Origin: Pseudevernia furfuracea
Taxonomy: Eukaryota > Ascomycota > Lecanoromycetes > Lecanorales > Parmeliaceae
Assembly (NCBI GenBank): GCA_022315425.1
Contig: JAIUPT010000039.1
Span: forward strand, 1,152,503-1,216,502
Reading direction: 5' to 3'
DNA length: 64,000 nucleotides
The notes under the pieces are model-generated. The model was not told the origin of the DNA and searched no databases. It saw only the letters and a list, made by a program, of their open reading frames with translations. Each line of letters starts with the position of its first letter. Positions within the stretch are counted from its first letter, which is position 1. Positions 52,910 through 63,966 of the stretch are shown piece by piece. The position numbers were made by a program, and so were the translations under genes.

Positions 52910-53458
52910 ATGACCGAAGCTATTGCAGCTCTGCGACAGCGCTTCACAGTACCTTCGGCCGACCTAATACAGCAACACCCACTATGCGGCATATGCTGGA
53001 ACGACTACGATGGAGAAGATCAGCCTGTCAAGCTTCCATGTGGACATGTTTTTGGCGAGGAGTGTGTGATTGCTTGGGCTAAGGGCGCAACACCGACCGG
53101 ACGACACAACGGCTGTCCAAGCTGCCGCAGCGAGTTGCTCCCGCCCAGCTTATACTCTCGTGCCAGTGCTTTGAGCAACGAGCTGTCAGGTATCTGGCTA
53201 TGCTTCAAAGATCTTCTCGGCGGACAACGTGGGGTGGCACTTGTGGTTGGCTTAAAGATCGCAAACATCGGCGCTGGCTATTTTCCTGAGTCACAGGTTG
53301 GCGCATGCGTTCGAAGGGGTTCGCTGATGATTAGACTTGGGTTCATGGTTCATAGATTTGCTGGGGAACCTGGCTGGCCACGGGTTATTCTCAATATAGC
53401 AGCTTTGTTGTTCCTCATGGATTGTATGATATGGCTTTGGCTTATAGTCTACTCTTAA
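52910..53458 (+). CDS. RING-finger membrane protein, putative E3 ligase
   Basis: A single exon encodes 182 aa. The RING reads C26xxC29, C44xH46, C52, C69xxC72 (LCGICWND...LPCGHVFGEEC...GCPSCR). Position 49, where the fifth zinc ligand normally sits, is Gly, so seven of eight ligands are present. Two hydrophobic stretches follow (about 105-120, weak; about 160-181, WPRVILNIAALLFLMDCMIWLWL), suggesting a C-terminal membrane anchor. It probably recruits a ubiquitin-conjugating enzyme at a membrane. The substrate is unknown. No intron was found. Confidence 0.75.
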   Translation: MTEAIAALRQRFTVPSADLIQQHPLCGICWNDYDGEDQPVKLPCGHVFGEECVIAWAKGATPTGRHNGCPSCRSELLPPSLYSRASALSNELSGIWLCFKDLLGGQRGVALVVGLKIANIGAGYFPESQVGACVRRGSLMIRLGFMVHRFAGEPGWPRVILNIAALLFLMDCMIWLWLIVYS

Positions 53459-55196
53459 TGGTAGTCCCGAGATGAATGCTGCGGACATCCACAGTCGTTG
53501 CAAGACAATTAGCTCTCTCAGAGGTCATGCTGGATATGAAAAGACAAGCGGAGGCTGGGCGAGAAGTTATTAGCATCAAAGGTCTACTCTTATCTGCTCT
53601 ATCAAAGCTAGTCTCACAATTACACCTCGACGCATACTGTTCTTGACTATCACTTACATTATATTCGACTCTCGTGCTGTCATCGCTACTGCGAACATCA
53701 ATTTATCAGCCAGGCCGCACATGACGGACTTGCTGAAATGGAGTAAGAAGCAAGTTAGAGTAGCCGAGAGTAATGTCAAATTGCATGATGGCTTCGTGAT
53801 TTGCTATGAGCTAAACGTGGGTGTTGTCTGCGTCAGAGATCTGCTGCCAACTATGAAGTGCACGCTCTTGGTGACTAATATACTATCCTCTCACTTACGG
53901 ACAAACATCGAATCGAAAGAACGCCGAAAAGGTTGAACAGCTGCTGATGCGAGGGTACAAGCCTGTTCTACCTTCTCCCATTTTCTCTTTGCTTCTTTTG
54001 GCCCTTGTGGTTCTTGTGCTTGTTGTTTCTGTTCGAAAATGACTTCGATTTCAGGTGGAGGAATTCGACAGCGCTTGAAGGCAGAGGCAGAAAATCAGCC
54101 TAGGCCTTAGAGATTCCGTGTGCCCGGACAATCCGGGCCTTGTCTAATTGGAATTTTGCCTAGACCCCTTTTCAACTTGACGTTCAAGATCGCCGCCGGT
54201 CTAGCAACATCCTTCACACTCGTTGGTCAGACCGCTGCAACGCTTGTTGATCGCTGAGCTCTCGAGGGAAAGATGCTTCTCTTAAGATGAAGTTGGACTT
54301 CCTTGCGGCCGCAACAGTCTGGAAAAGAATACCACAGGCCTAGGCCAGTAGGGTTAATCGGTGTAGTTGATGAAAGCTCTTCACTAATAGAGTCTTATTA
54401 TAGGGCGGCTTTTCTATAGTGGGGGTTGTGAAAAGATTTCGGCCCGGCGATATAATACGAGTATTCTGACCCAGCAGCTCTCGTTTAGGTGCCACTTCCG
54501 AATGATTGGCTAGCTTCCGAGCTTCCTAAGGCCAAGAAGCACGTAGACAGCGGTCCACTAAGGTACCTTATGCTAGAGGAAAACCACCCTCACTAGTTGG
54601 CCCGGCTTGACAGGGGGTTAGTGGGCCTTAATCTCGCACTCGCGTATAGCATGTTGGTTGCATGCTATTTATGGATTTGGTAGACGTGTCCTTTGCAGGG
54701 GACAGGTCTCATTTGGGAGCAGCATAAGTAGCTGCATTCCATCTGCGTTTGGCTCTTCATTCGAATTGATCTCTTTCAGAGCAATAGCATTCTTTCGTCC
54801 CGCCCACCCACACCTGTTTTTACATGTATTCACGGCGTTTCTACATGTATATAGCTTCGTTTTTCACTCCAGGTCTATGCTTCTACAAGCATGGGAGTTT
54901 TTCTAGCGCTGGGGTACGAGAACACGCCTGCTCAGGCCTCTGTTGGCTCAGAATCCTGGCGTTGGACGGCCCAATCACATCTACGAGTTCTGTATAGCCT
55001 CATGTTGCCCAGTTGAGTCTTTGTCACGTGCGAATTAAGGACACTAACCCCCAGTCTAATTGGAGCGAATGTTGCTCAGGTCGACGTCATTACACCAAAA
55101 ACTATTTTGATTACTCTAGTACTATGATCTCTTTTTCATAGTCTTCCATCTCTATCTTGCCTATTTCGGAATATAGTTGGTGTATATCTTACAAAA
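53459..55196. other. Intergenic, no gene recognised
   Basis: One perfect 7-bp hairpin (GCCCGGA-CAA-TCCGGGC, 54122-54138) is present. The short frame at 53643-53936 has no features. Confidence 0.45.
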
Positions 55197-56625
55197 ATGG
55201 CGTCGCTGAAAATGATCATAGTTGGAGCCGGAATAGGCGGCCTAGCAGCAGCTATTGGGCTCGTGCGAAACGGACATCAAGTCACCATCTACGAGCGCTC
55301 AACTTCAACCACCGAGGTCGGCTACGCTTTTCGCATCACAGCAAATTCTGATCTGTGCCTGAGAAACTTAGGCATTGATACAATTGCTGGTGGAGCTGTC
55401 GCTGCCAACTCTAGCCGCATGTTCAATGCCTAAGGCTAGATCATGCTCGACTTCACAGAGAACAATGTTCCTGACAAAGCCAAGCGTGGGACATCGGTCT
55501 TTGCCTATTGCGTACTGCTCTTTGCCAATATGCAAAAACACACAAGTCGCTGACTCTTCAACAGCCACAGCTACATCAGCAATTGATGCGGGTAGCGCTC
55601 GACAGCGGTGTTAATGTGAAATCTGGTCTGAAAGTAGACTCGGCCGATGTTGCAAACACAGCGATATTGCTGGCCGATGGGGCAAGTATCTCTGCTGATT
55701 TGATCATTGCTGCAGACTGGCTCCATGTAAGTGATCCTTGTTCGAAGACACTACTACCTTGTCGCTCATTCACCGATTGCTCCTCAGTCCGTTATCAGAT
55801 CCCATGTCCTGGATGGTAAAGAGTTGTTCCCGCAGCCCTCAACCGGCCAGAGCGCAATCCGATTCATGCTTCCCAAATCTGTCGCGCAGAAGGACAGTAT
55901 CATGTCTTCTGCTGTCAGCGACGATGTTCTCATGGAAAGGCGACGACAAACGCATTCTTGTGTATCCGGTAGACTATGACCAGCAGTTCAACGTCACTTG
56001 CACTTATCCAAGCGATCGCTCCAACCAGCAGACTTCCAATAAAAACTCTGCCGCTGCTGTCGGTAAGAATGTCCATGCACTAGAACTCACACTCTAATTT
56101 TTTTTCCGATATTGACACATTTTCTTTGCAGCATACAACCAAAAAACCCCTCTCGACGCCGTTCTTAGCATATACAAAGACTTCGATCCTATTGCAAAAC
56201 GCCTCTTCTTGCTCGCAGACCCGGATGGCTTCAGAGTATGGCAGCTGAAAGACATGGAGGACCACCCCCACTGGAGCCTCAATCACACTACTCTTCTCGG
56301 AGATGCCTGCCATCCCGTCTTGCCGTTCGGGTTCTCTGGCGCCTCAATGGCAATCGAAGACGGCGTTACCATTTCAACTCTGCTCTCGCCAGATATGCAA
56401 GCAAGAGAGATCCCAGGCCGTCTAAAACTATATGAAGAGATTCGAAGGCCGCGCGTATCCAAAGTGCGGGAAGCATCTATAAAGATTGCGAAGGGACTTG
56501 AAGACCAGGAGTTCATGCGGGAATATATGATGTTCCTATCTTCTCACGACGCCATAGAGCATACCAAGCAAGTATTGTCTACATCCTTAGATTCAGAGTC
56601 AGGGAAAGACGCGCCGAAAGCCTGA
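55197..56625 (+). pseudogene. FAD-dependent monooxygenase (salicylate hydroxylase-like), broken
   Basis: The N-terminus has the dinucleotide-binding GAGIGGLAAAIGLVRNGHQV (11-30). The middle has LHQQLMRVALDSGVNV and ADLIIAADWLHS (consensus GADGVHS). The C-terminal part holds GDACHPVLPFGFSGASMAIEDG, the FAD ribityl-binding GD motif. Plausible introns: GTAAGT at 55728 to CTCAG near 55787, and GTAAGA near 56065 to TTGCAG near 56132. Lesions: two in-frame stops at 55431-55433 and 55437-55439, a frameshift between about 55490 and 55510, a second near 55925-55940, and DG changed to DW before the first splice. Intact relatives have about 420 residues and hydroxylate aromatic substrates with NAD(P)H. 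Confidence 0.85.
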
Positions 56626-57448
56626 TACTTTACCTACTTCAACACAGCGTAGAATTTCAAGGGTGTGAAAGGAACAGATTAGAGCCATAAAATATACAGC
56701 AGACATACACGAGAATTTGCAGATAAGAGATCTAGTCTGTATGATGATAGTCTTTTATTTTATACTAGTGATGTAGGTTCTAGCTACGTAGACACTAGTC
56801 TGGATAGGTGTCCTTTACCACCTTATCCAAGCATCCCATTCAAACGCTCCTTAGCAAGGCGTCGCCACCAAGCCAGAAGACCACATGTGCTGTCCTTAGA
56901 TAGAAACCCACTACAACAACATTTGCTCAGCCCGTATCATACGCCCCACCGGAACGTTGACCCTGGTGTAGAACCGTCGAAAGGAAACCCCAAAACCCCT
57001 CCCGGTACAGAGGCAAAATAGTCCAAAACCTTCCGAATTGTAGAATATCCTGAGCATAGAGGCGTAGAGGGGAGGTATACGATTTGGAGCTAAGCCACGC
57101 AATACCCCTAGGTCTCCCCTACGACACGGTGTGATGAATAGAAAACCCCCCCTCCTGGGCATGCCACTCTTCTTCGTATACGAGCGTCTCGTAGTCCGTG
57201 ACGATATGGAAGCCGGCCCAAGCCTCAGATATCTCTTAAGAACCCCCAGTGCAACGGATCTAGTCTGTACCTCACACGATAAAACACTTTCTAACACTTT
57301 TCTGGAGCAGTGTGCACAAAGGGCAAAAATAATGTGAAATGTGTTAACACATCCACTAGTTTACTCTAGCGGCTTGGCGGCCGATACTCAAAACACTCCT
57401 TGTAGCACACGGCTGCTTAACAATAAAATCGCTTCATGGTTGAACAAG
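56626..57448. other. Intergenic, no gene recognised
   Basis: A reverse frame (57297-56911) is open but shows no family features. Confidence 0.45.
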
Positions 57449-58357
57449 ATGGCTTATTGTCACCAAAGGCGCTACGCGACTGATCTTGAAAATGATATCA
57501 TTCCAACGGCAATTATAATCAAGAACATTCCCCTCGACTGGAAGGCAGGTCGTGTGTTACACCTAATGGACCGGATGAAACTCCCATCACCAGGCGCGTT
57601 GACTTTCATGTACGACATCTTCAAAAACTTTCGTGGCATGGCCTTTGCCAACTTTGCTTCATCGGAAGAGGCCCAGCACGTGATCCAAAAGCTGAACTAC
57701 CAGTGGGTGGCCGGGAGCGGGAGACCGTTGAATGTACAGCATAAGAGGAAACGCCCAGGGACCATCGCCTGGGAGAATCCATCTCCGAGCACACCTCTTC
57801 ATTCAAACTATCATTGCCAATCAGACGTTCGAGACATGGCATACATGCACCCACAAGAGAAGGTGCCTCCAACACCTAGGTCCACAAGAGAGAAAACGCC
57901 AGCTTCCGAGTCCTACGACTTGCTCATGAGCTATCAAACCCAACCTGTCGAGAAGGAGAAACTCAGGAAATTCCTTGCGCGAACAGGGGACTACCAGGAC
58001 GCGGTCAATGAGTTCGCGAAGAACAGAGTGCGGGAGGCGGAAGAAGGGGGAACTGGAACGAGCACGGAGATTCCGCCGATATTAGAGATGAGACCGGTAA
58101 CACCGAGGGAGCGGCAGCAGATCGCAGGAATGGAGAGTCAATTTGGACTTGGTGGCGAAGCATCTTTGTGTGGGTCGCTTGTCAGCAGGCAGCAAGGGGA
58201 ACAGAATATCCCGAATATCCCGAATGTGGCGAAGGACGGAGAACTGGAGAAGCAAATAGGTTATGCAGAAGAAGGGGCAGAGCTGGACCAGGAGATGGAT
58301 GAAGAAGGCGATGAGAAGGGAAGAGCGGAGGTGATAATGAGAAGCGAGAAGGCTTAA
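57449..58357 (+). CDS. Short Pin4/Cip2-like RRM protein
   Basis: A single exon from ATG 57449 encodes 302 aa. RRM: RYATDLENDIIPTAIIIKNI leads into RNP2 (IIIKNI), and RGMAFANF is RNP1. This is the RRM of the yeast Pin4 / fission yeast Cip1-Cip2 family (consensus ENDIIPTAIVIKNIPFA). The tail keeps the family PPTPRSTREKTPAS segment and then becomes acidic (EEGAELDQEMDEEGDEKGR). Usual family members are much longer with an N-terminal extension and Gln/Asn-rich parts. This looks like a shortened, diverged paralogue. The frame is open 36 codons upstream without ATG, so an upstream exon is possible. Role: mRNA binding. Confidence 0.7.
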   Translation: MAYCHQRRYATDLENDIIPTAIIIKNIPLDWKAGRVLHLMDRMKLPSPGALTFMYDIFKNFRGMAFANFASSEEAQHVIQKLNYQWVAGSGRPLNVQHKRKRPGTIAWENPSPSTPLHSNYHCQSDVRDMAYMHPQEKVPPTPRSTREKTPASESYDLLMSYQTQPVEKEKLRKFLARTGDYQDAVNEFAKNRVREAEEGGTGTSTEIPPILEMRPVTPRERQQIAGMESQFGLGGEASLCGSLVSRQQGEQNIPNIPNVAKDGELEKQIGYAEEGAELDQEMDEEGDEKGRAEVIMRSEKA

Positions 58358-59673
58358 ACATTGAAGCCGATGAGAAGCGGTGATGAGCTCGGCTGAGAGT
58401 TGTTGTGCGTACGATAGGGACTGGTTCTCCTCTCCTCACCATCTAAGTTCTAGCAGGATTTCTGGGTTTCCTATTGCTTGGATAGCAAACTGCGAGGGAA
58501 CATCCTGCGAGGTAAACCGTGGTAATCATACGAATAGACAAGCTCATAGTTGGTGTTCATCTAGCTGGTAAGGAAGCAGACTGATAATGGACAAGGCATT
58601 CTGACGCTGATATATGTTGCATGTCGAGGAGGTCTCAAGATGTGTGTCTGCGAATTTGCCTGTTCCGAGAAGAAGTATGGTTCAAATAGCCGGGGGAACA
58701 AAGAGCCCCACATAAAACCTGCAGCATACATGCACCAAATTTCACCATTCATTGCTCGTATAAGTGAGGACGGGCAGGATGAAGAGATCTAGCAATACTC
58801 TATTTTTAGCGAAAAAGATGATGTCATATGTGCCAAGACCGCCTGCCTAATCTCCCTTGACCTACTGCTCTCAGCTTTCCATGATACTCCACAACATCCC
58901 TGAAGAACTCCATATCAACTGAAAGTCGGGACGTCGGGAGAGACATTAGATGTGATAAGGATGACAACCCATCGAAGAGTCCCCGGTCCGTTTGTCAAAT
59001 GTGTGCTTTAGGTAATTGCATGCACCAGGAGTGAAAGGAGATCTTCAACGATAAGCGCGCCAGTCAATAAATGCAAAGGTGACTGAACTGCGCAAGTTAG
59101 CCTGAGATATCCAGCATCACGTTCTCGACAAGGGTGAGGACGACGCTGCCCGACAAGCAAAGGCAGAGCCCGTTAGCCATGCTCAATGGCCTTTTTGTTG
59201 GCTCGGCATCTTCGTCCAAGTACACTCAACTACCTGGCCTCGAGGAGTCATCCGTGTCTCCAAATTACGGTATGTTACTACAAGGGACATAGTCTGAGGG
59301 TTCTGCTCTACCATCACCATCTTGGTCCGCATGTCCTGTGGCCAAAGCACCAACATTCCATCTTCCTACCACAAATTATACCCACAGAAGAAGCCTTCGC
59401 ACTCCTAAAGTCCTCCTACAGGTTTGGATTTACTCTCCCCTCGTTTGTTAATTCACACTCGGCTTCTACTTCCTCATTATCCCCAAACCCCAAAACCACA
59501 TAGTCGTATCATTAGGACTCGTCGCTAAGGGTGATATAAGGACTGTTGACAGGATCTAATCTTCGAGGAGCCATAGCTGCGATTTGTGGAACAGCATTTC
59601 TAGTACGTCCATCCTTACCATTCTCTCTCATCTCAAGAATTGAAGCACTCAGCTCTACATCAAGATTTTTATT
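58358..59673. other. Intergenic, no gene recognised
   Basis: No supported gene. A forward frame at 59186-59503 is proline- and histidine-rich but featureless. Confidence 0.45.
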
Positions 59674-61410
59674 ATGGCACCAGCGCCTGTCTGGGTTTCC
59701 ATGATCCTTCAAAGTCTGTTGCGTTCATGGAGTGTATATGTGGAACCTTGAAGGTCCACACCAAGACTGATTGAAATGCTGCAGCTTTTTGGCTATGACC
59801 AGGGTGTTCTCGGCGCCGTAATCGGCTTGCCCTCTTTTCGCGCCGACTTCGACAATCCTAGCCCTAAGCTCGAAGGCATCATCGCCGCCATCTATGATAT
59901 CGGATGTTTCATAGGCGCAATCGTGGCATTCCTGACTGCTGATCGTTATGGTCGGAAGGGTAGTATCATGCGGGGATGCTGGATCATGGTAGTTGGAACT
60001 ATTCTGCAGACATCTGCAAGCGAGAGTGTGCAATTGATCGTTGCCAGAATCGTAACGGGAATTGGCAATGGGATCAGCACAGTGAACGTGCCAGTTTGGC
60101 AGGCTGAGAGCTTCAAGAGCCATAATCGAGGAGTAAGTGCTTACATGCAGTCGAACATAGAAGCTCTCGTTGACAAAGCGAACAGGCACTCCTTGTCATT
60201 CAGAGTGCGCTGATTGCCTTTGGTCATCCACTCAGCACGTTCATGGGCCTAGCCAGCAGCCAGGCTGAACCCTCCTCTTTCGCATGGAGGTGGCCCATCG
60301 CATTTCAAGGAATATTCCTGATTGTTATTCTCCTTGCTCTGCCGTTCCTTCCGGAGTCACCTCGCTGGCTCGCTCAACAAGGTAGGCTAGATGATGCTAT
60401 GGATGTCTTTGCTAGGCTAGAGGGCAAAGGCGTGGGCATCGAGCATCCAAGCGTCGTTCGCCAGACAGACGAAATCAAAGCGTCTGTGCAGCAAGAGCTT
60501 CTATTGGGTTCGGCGTCTTGGAGCGAAGTGTTTACAGAAGGTAAAAATAGGAATGTTAGCCGTGTCCTACTGGGAGCTGGTCCATATATGTAAGTTCCCT
60601 CACACGCTTGTACGATGGGATGCTAATATTTTCTTTTCAGGATGAACCAGTGGTGTGGCATCAATTCACTAGCCTACTTCTTACCCATTACATTTGAGCG
60701 CAATATCGGTCTATCCACACAGTTTTCACTCACTATCTCGGGAATACTAGGAGTCCAGTATTTTTTGGTTTCTTGGCTGTTAGTCAACCCCATTCAGGAG
60801 GGTTTTCAAACTACCACTGACAGGTTTCTAGTCCATACTTTTTCATTGAACGTCTTGGTCGTCGCAAAATGTTGATGTCAAGCGCAGCTGCTTGTTCCCT
60901 CTGCATGATTATGATCTCCGCTATGCTGGCATTGAACACGACTCTGGTCTGTCTCTCAATCGCCGCACGTACCGTGGGATTGTCCATTGCTGACACTCGT
61001 CCTCTCCACAGTCTCAATGGGTCTTTGTAGCCTTCACCTTCCTATTCTTCGACGTTTTTTCCCTCGGAATCCTGCCGGTTTCGTGGATGTATGCCTCAGA
61101 GATCATGCCCCTTCGCACGCGCAACAAGGGCGTCGCTCTAGGTGCAGCCTCTCACTGGCTCTCTAACTTTGTCGTCGTATATGTAACCCCGCAGGCTATT
61201 CAGAACCTTGGATATCGACTATACATAATTTGGGCTGTATTTAATGCAAGCTTCGTGCCTATCATCTGGTTGTTTTATCCGGAGACGGCAAGACGAAGCC
61301 TTGAGGACATGGATGAGGTCTTTCTGAATGAGAGATTTGGGATCACCAAGACTAGGAGCCCAGGCGCCAGGGTTGATGCTGAGCATGACGTGGCTTCGAC
61401 GAGAAATTAA
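59674..61410 (+). CDS. MFS sugar transporter, six exons
   Basis: Exons 59674..59733, 59785..60132, 60186..60589, 60641..60778, 60832..60946 and 61012..61410; all introns are GT-AG of 51-65 nt and in phase, giving 487 aa. Signatures: LFGYDQGVLGAVIG in helix 1, ADRYGRKG in loop 2-3, ARIVTGIGNGIS, PESPRWLAQQGRLDD, MMNQWCGINSLAYF (helix 7), IERLGRRKM, and PLRTRNKGVALG. The C-terminus ends PETARRSLEDMDEVF plus a short tail. The first exon is the weakest call; the alternative is to start at ATG 59776. The family's long first helix is shorter than usual. It is intact although it lies beside the AT-rich block. Confidence 0.85.
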
Positions 61411-61559
61411 GCGTGTGAAATAGCCTTGACGAGGAGCATATCGCCGGACAGAGAACTGAGTGCAAGAGCGGTCCGAGCACAGTCCTCTCTAGTAGCGGTC
61501 TCACTACAGTTGTACCCCAATTTTTGAAGCGGGATAGACCATAACTCATCAACGAGATG

Positions 61560-63410
61560 CTTCAGAATACTTGCCAGAATTTGAATTTGACGCTTTAGTC
61601 GTGGTCGAATTACGTTGATAGATAGACTTTTTCTTCAGCAAGTCTAGATCAATCTTCCGCCATGCAGTCTAATATAGAATAGTGATCACTAGAACCTGAT
61701 GAGCATCCATCCTCGTTAATCTTTATAACTAATAAAAATATCTCGAGATCGAGTAATTATTTCGATAATCGATAAAAGAACGAGAGAAGATACAAAGTAA
61801 AGAGCATATCGACACGCTTTCCAGTAGATACTAATTAATAGTTAGAAAACGATTCTAAAAATCAAATCAAATTAAGAAGTCTTCTAAAAGTATTCTTCTA
61901 TGACGTTTAGTGATCTCGCTAAGTTCACTAAGAGTAGTCTTAATATTAATAGAGTCTTTAAAACGAACTCGCTGAATTCGTAATGACTTTTGAACCTTCG
62001 ATATCTAAAAGTAAAAGTCGTTTGATCTATTAAGTAGTAATCTCAGTGAACTTTAGAATCTTAAAAAACGAACTTGTTAAATTCATTAAATTTAAAATAA
62101 AGTGTATTCTAACTTCTACTTGATTTCAACTTTAAGAATTGCTTAAGAATAACTATTTAAGAATATTAATAATATAATAACATTAGCTTCAGCGTAGATA
62201 AATTCAAGTATTTTAATCGATTACGAATAGTTTATTTTTTAATTACGTATAATCTTATAAATAGTTAATAAATCGTTAGAGCTATAATTAATTATAAGAG
62301 TATTCTATCGCTAATAATATAAAATACTACTCGTAATATAAGTGATTTTTAATATATCTTATTACTTATAAGATAAATTACTTTTAATACGTATTACTAC
62401 GATTAGAATAACTTACTTTTAATATACGTTATTACTTATAAGATGAATCACGTCTAGTAAGATAATTTACTTTTGATATACGTTATCGCTAATAAGACAT
62501 ATTATATAAGTTCACATCTTTCGAAGATTCTTTTAATAAACTCGATTTCTTATTATTATAACATCTTTAGTAATAATAATTATTAAGATATATTTATATT
62601 TCTTAAAAGAGTATAAATATAAAATCTCAATTAGAGATTTATAGAAATCTTTATAACGTAGAGATCTTTAAATATTTTAGAATTATAGACTTTAAAGAAT
62701 TTTAAGAGAGAAACTTTAAGAGTATAGATATTTTAAAAGTTTAGAAAACTCTATATTAGAAACGATTTTATATTATAGAGATTATCTATAAGACGTAAGA
62801 GTTTTAATATCGTAAAGAATTATTAATTATAAAAATTCTAAAGATATAGAGTCTAAAAAAGTATAAAGACTTTAATATCGTAAAGAATATTATATTATAA
62901 AAACTTTAAATAAGATCTTAAAAAGTGTGTAACTTTTAAATTTATATAACTTTCGAACTTATATAACTTACAAATTATATAAATTCTCGAACTTATATAT
63001 TAAAAAATTATCTAATTCAAAATTTAAAATTTAAAATAATATATATAAAAGAACAAGATAGAGCTAAGCTAAAAAATCTTATATTTATATATTTAATTAA
63101 TAATAATCTTCGTTGTATTACGCTTTTTAATTAGACTCGCTTTATTAGTTCGTTAGATCTCTCGAGCGCTCTTATCAAAAAATCGAGTAATATCTTTTTA
63201 TAATCTTATATACTCTGTTTTCTCTATATATAATTTCTTTAAATTTTCGTTAATTATAGAGTTAAGCTTACGCATTTTAACGCTATAAGAATTATCAAGT
63301 TCGATCTATTATTAATAAAGTAAAGTAGGATTTCAATATCGCTACCCGATCGATTACTTAAAGTCTTAACGAGTCTTAACATCAATTCATTTTTAATTCG
63401 TTCACTTAAT
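61560..63410. repeat. Extremely AT-rich, RIP-like degenerate block
   Basis: Almost pure A/T with abundant TpA and few C or G, no open frame and no recognisable element. It starts abruptly after the last transporter. This is the usual look of repeat-induced-point-mutated transposon DNA in Pezizomycotina. The parent element cannot be identified. Confidence 0.75.
62346..62502. repeat. Degenerate repeats of about 35 bp
   Basis: A unit like TTTTAATATACGTTATTACT followed by TATAAGATGAATC recurs at about 62346, 62382, 62417 and, after a gap, 62471, with substitutions. Confidence 0.6.
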
Positions 63411-63570
63411 CGCTTGTGTTAGCAGCGGGACCAAGAGGACAGCTGTCGCATGAGCCCGGGGGTTGCCGAGCGTAACCGAATCGCTTGGCATACGCATGCC
63501 AAGCGGATCCTTGGCGTGAGAAGCTTAAGAGGGCCATGCCCCGAAGTTTCCCATTTTCCTTCCTTAAGAA
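63411..63570. other. GC-rich island inside AT-rich block, with perfect hairpin
   Basis: About 150 bp of ordinary base composition sits between AT-rich flanks. It includes GCTTGGCAT-ACGC-ATGCCAAGC (63483-63504), a 9-bp perfect stem with a 4-nt loop, followed by a related GGATCCTTGGCG. It may be an unmutated solo remnant of an element. Confidence 0.6.
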
Positions 63571-63874
63571 TTAGTCTTACTATTAGATATACTATACGCA
63601 ATATATATATCTTCGCTAAGTTCACATTGCTACACAACCCTAGCCTGTCTTATATATATCTATATTATATAAGCCAGTCTAACAGCTTGACTCCGAAGCA
63701 AATCTTCTCGAGAATACGTCGCCTCGAAATCAACCTTCGAAATTCAAGAACACGTTTCACGAATTTAATTCGTAGATCTATACTTATATTTTATATAAAA
63801 GTTATTTTAAATACTTTTAAAACTATACTTTTATTCAAGTTATTATAAATTTAATTAATCATAGTATTCTCGGG

Positions 63875-63966
63875 CTTTGCACTGCAAAACCCATTCGAAT
63901 AAATTTTTCATTGATGGAACAACGTTTTCCGAATCGATCGCTAGCGGCAGATTTTGCAGTGTAAAG
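63875..63966. repeat. Inverted-repeat pair, possible TIRs of a short element
   Basis: CTTTGCACTGCAAAA (63875-63889) and TTTTGCAGTGTAAAG (63952-63966) are reverse complements except one C/T (G/A) difference, enclosing 62 bp. This resembles terminal inverted repeats of a DNA transposon or MITE. Confidence 0.6.

Noticed and set aside
60133..60213. Alternative acceptor giving SALIAFG directly after NRG
   Set aside because: The acceptor at 60185 adds ALLVIQ, which matches the transporter family better and has a proper branch point.
63450..63848. Forward open frame spanning the GC island and AT-rich tail
   Set aside because: Composition changes half-way through and no domain is present; likely chance.
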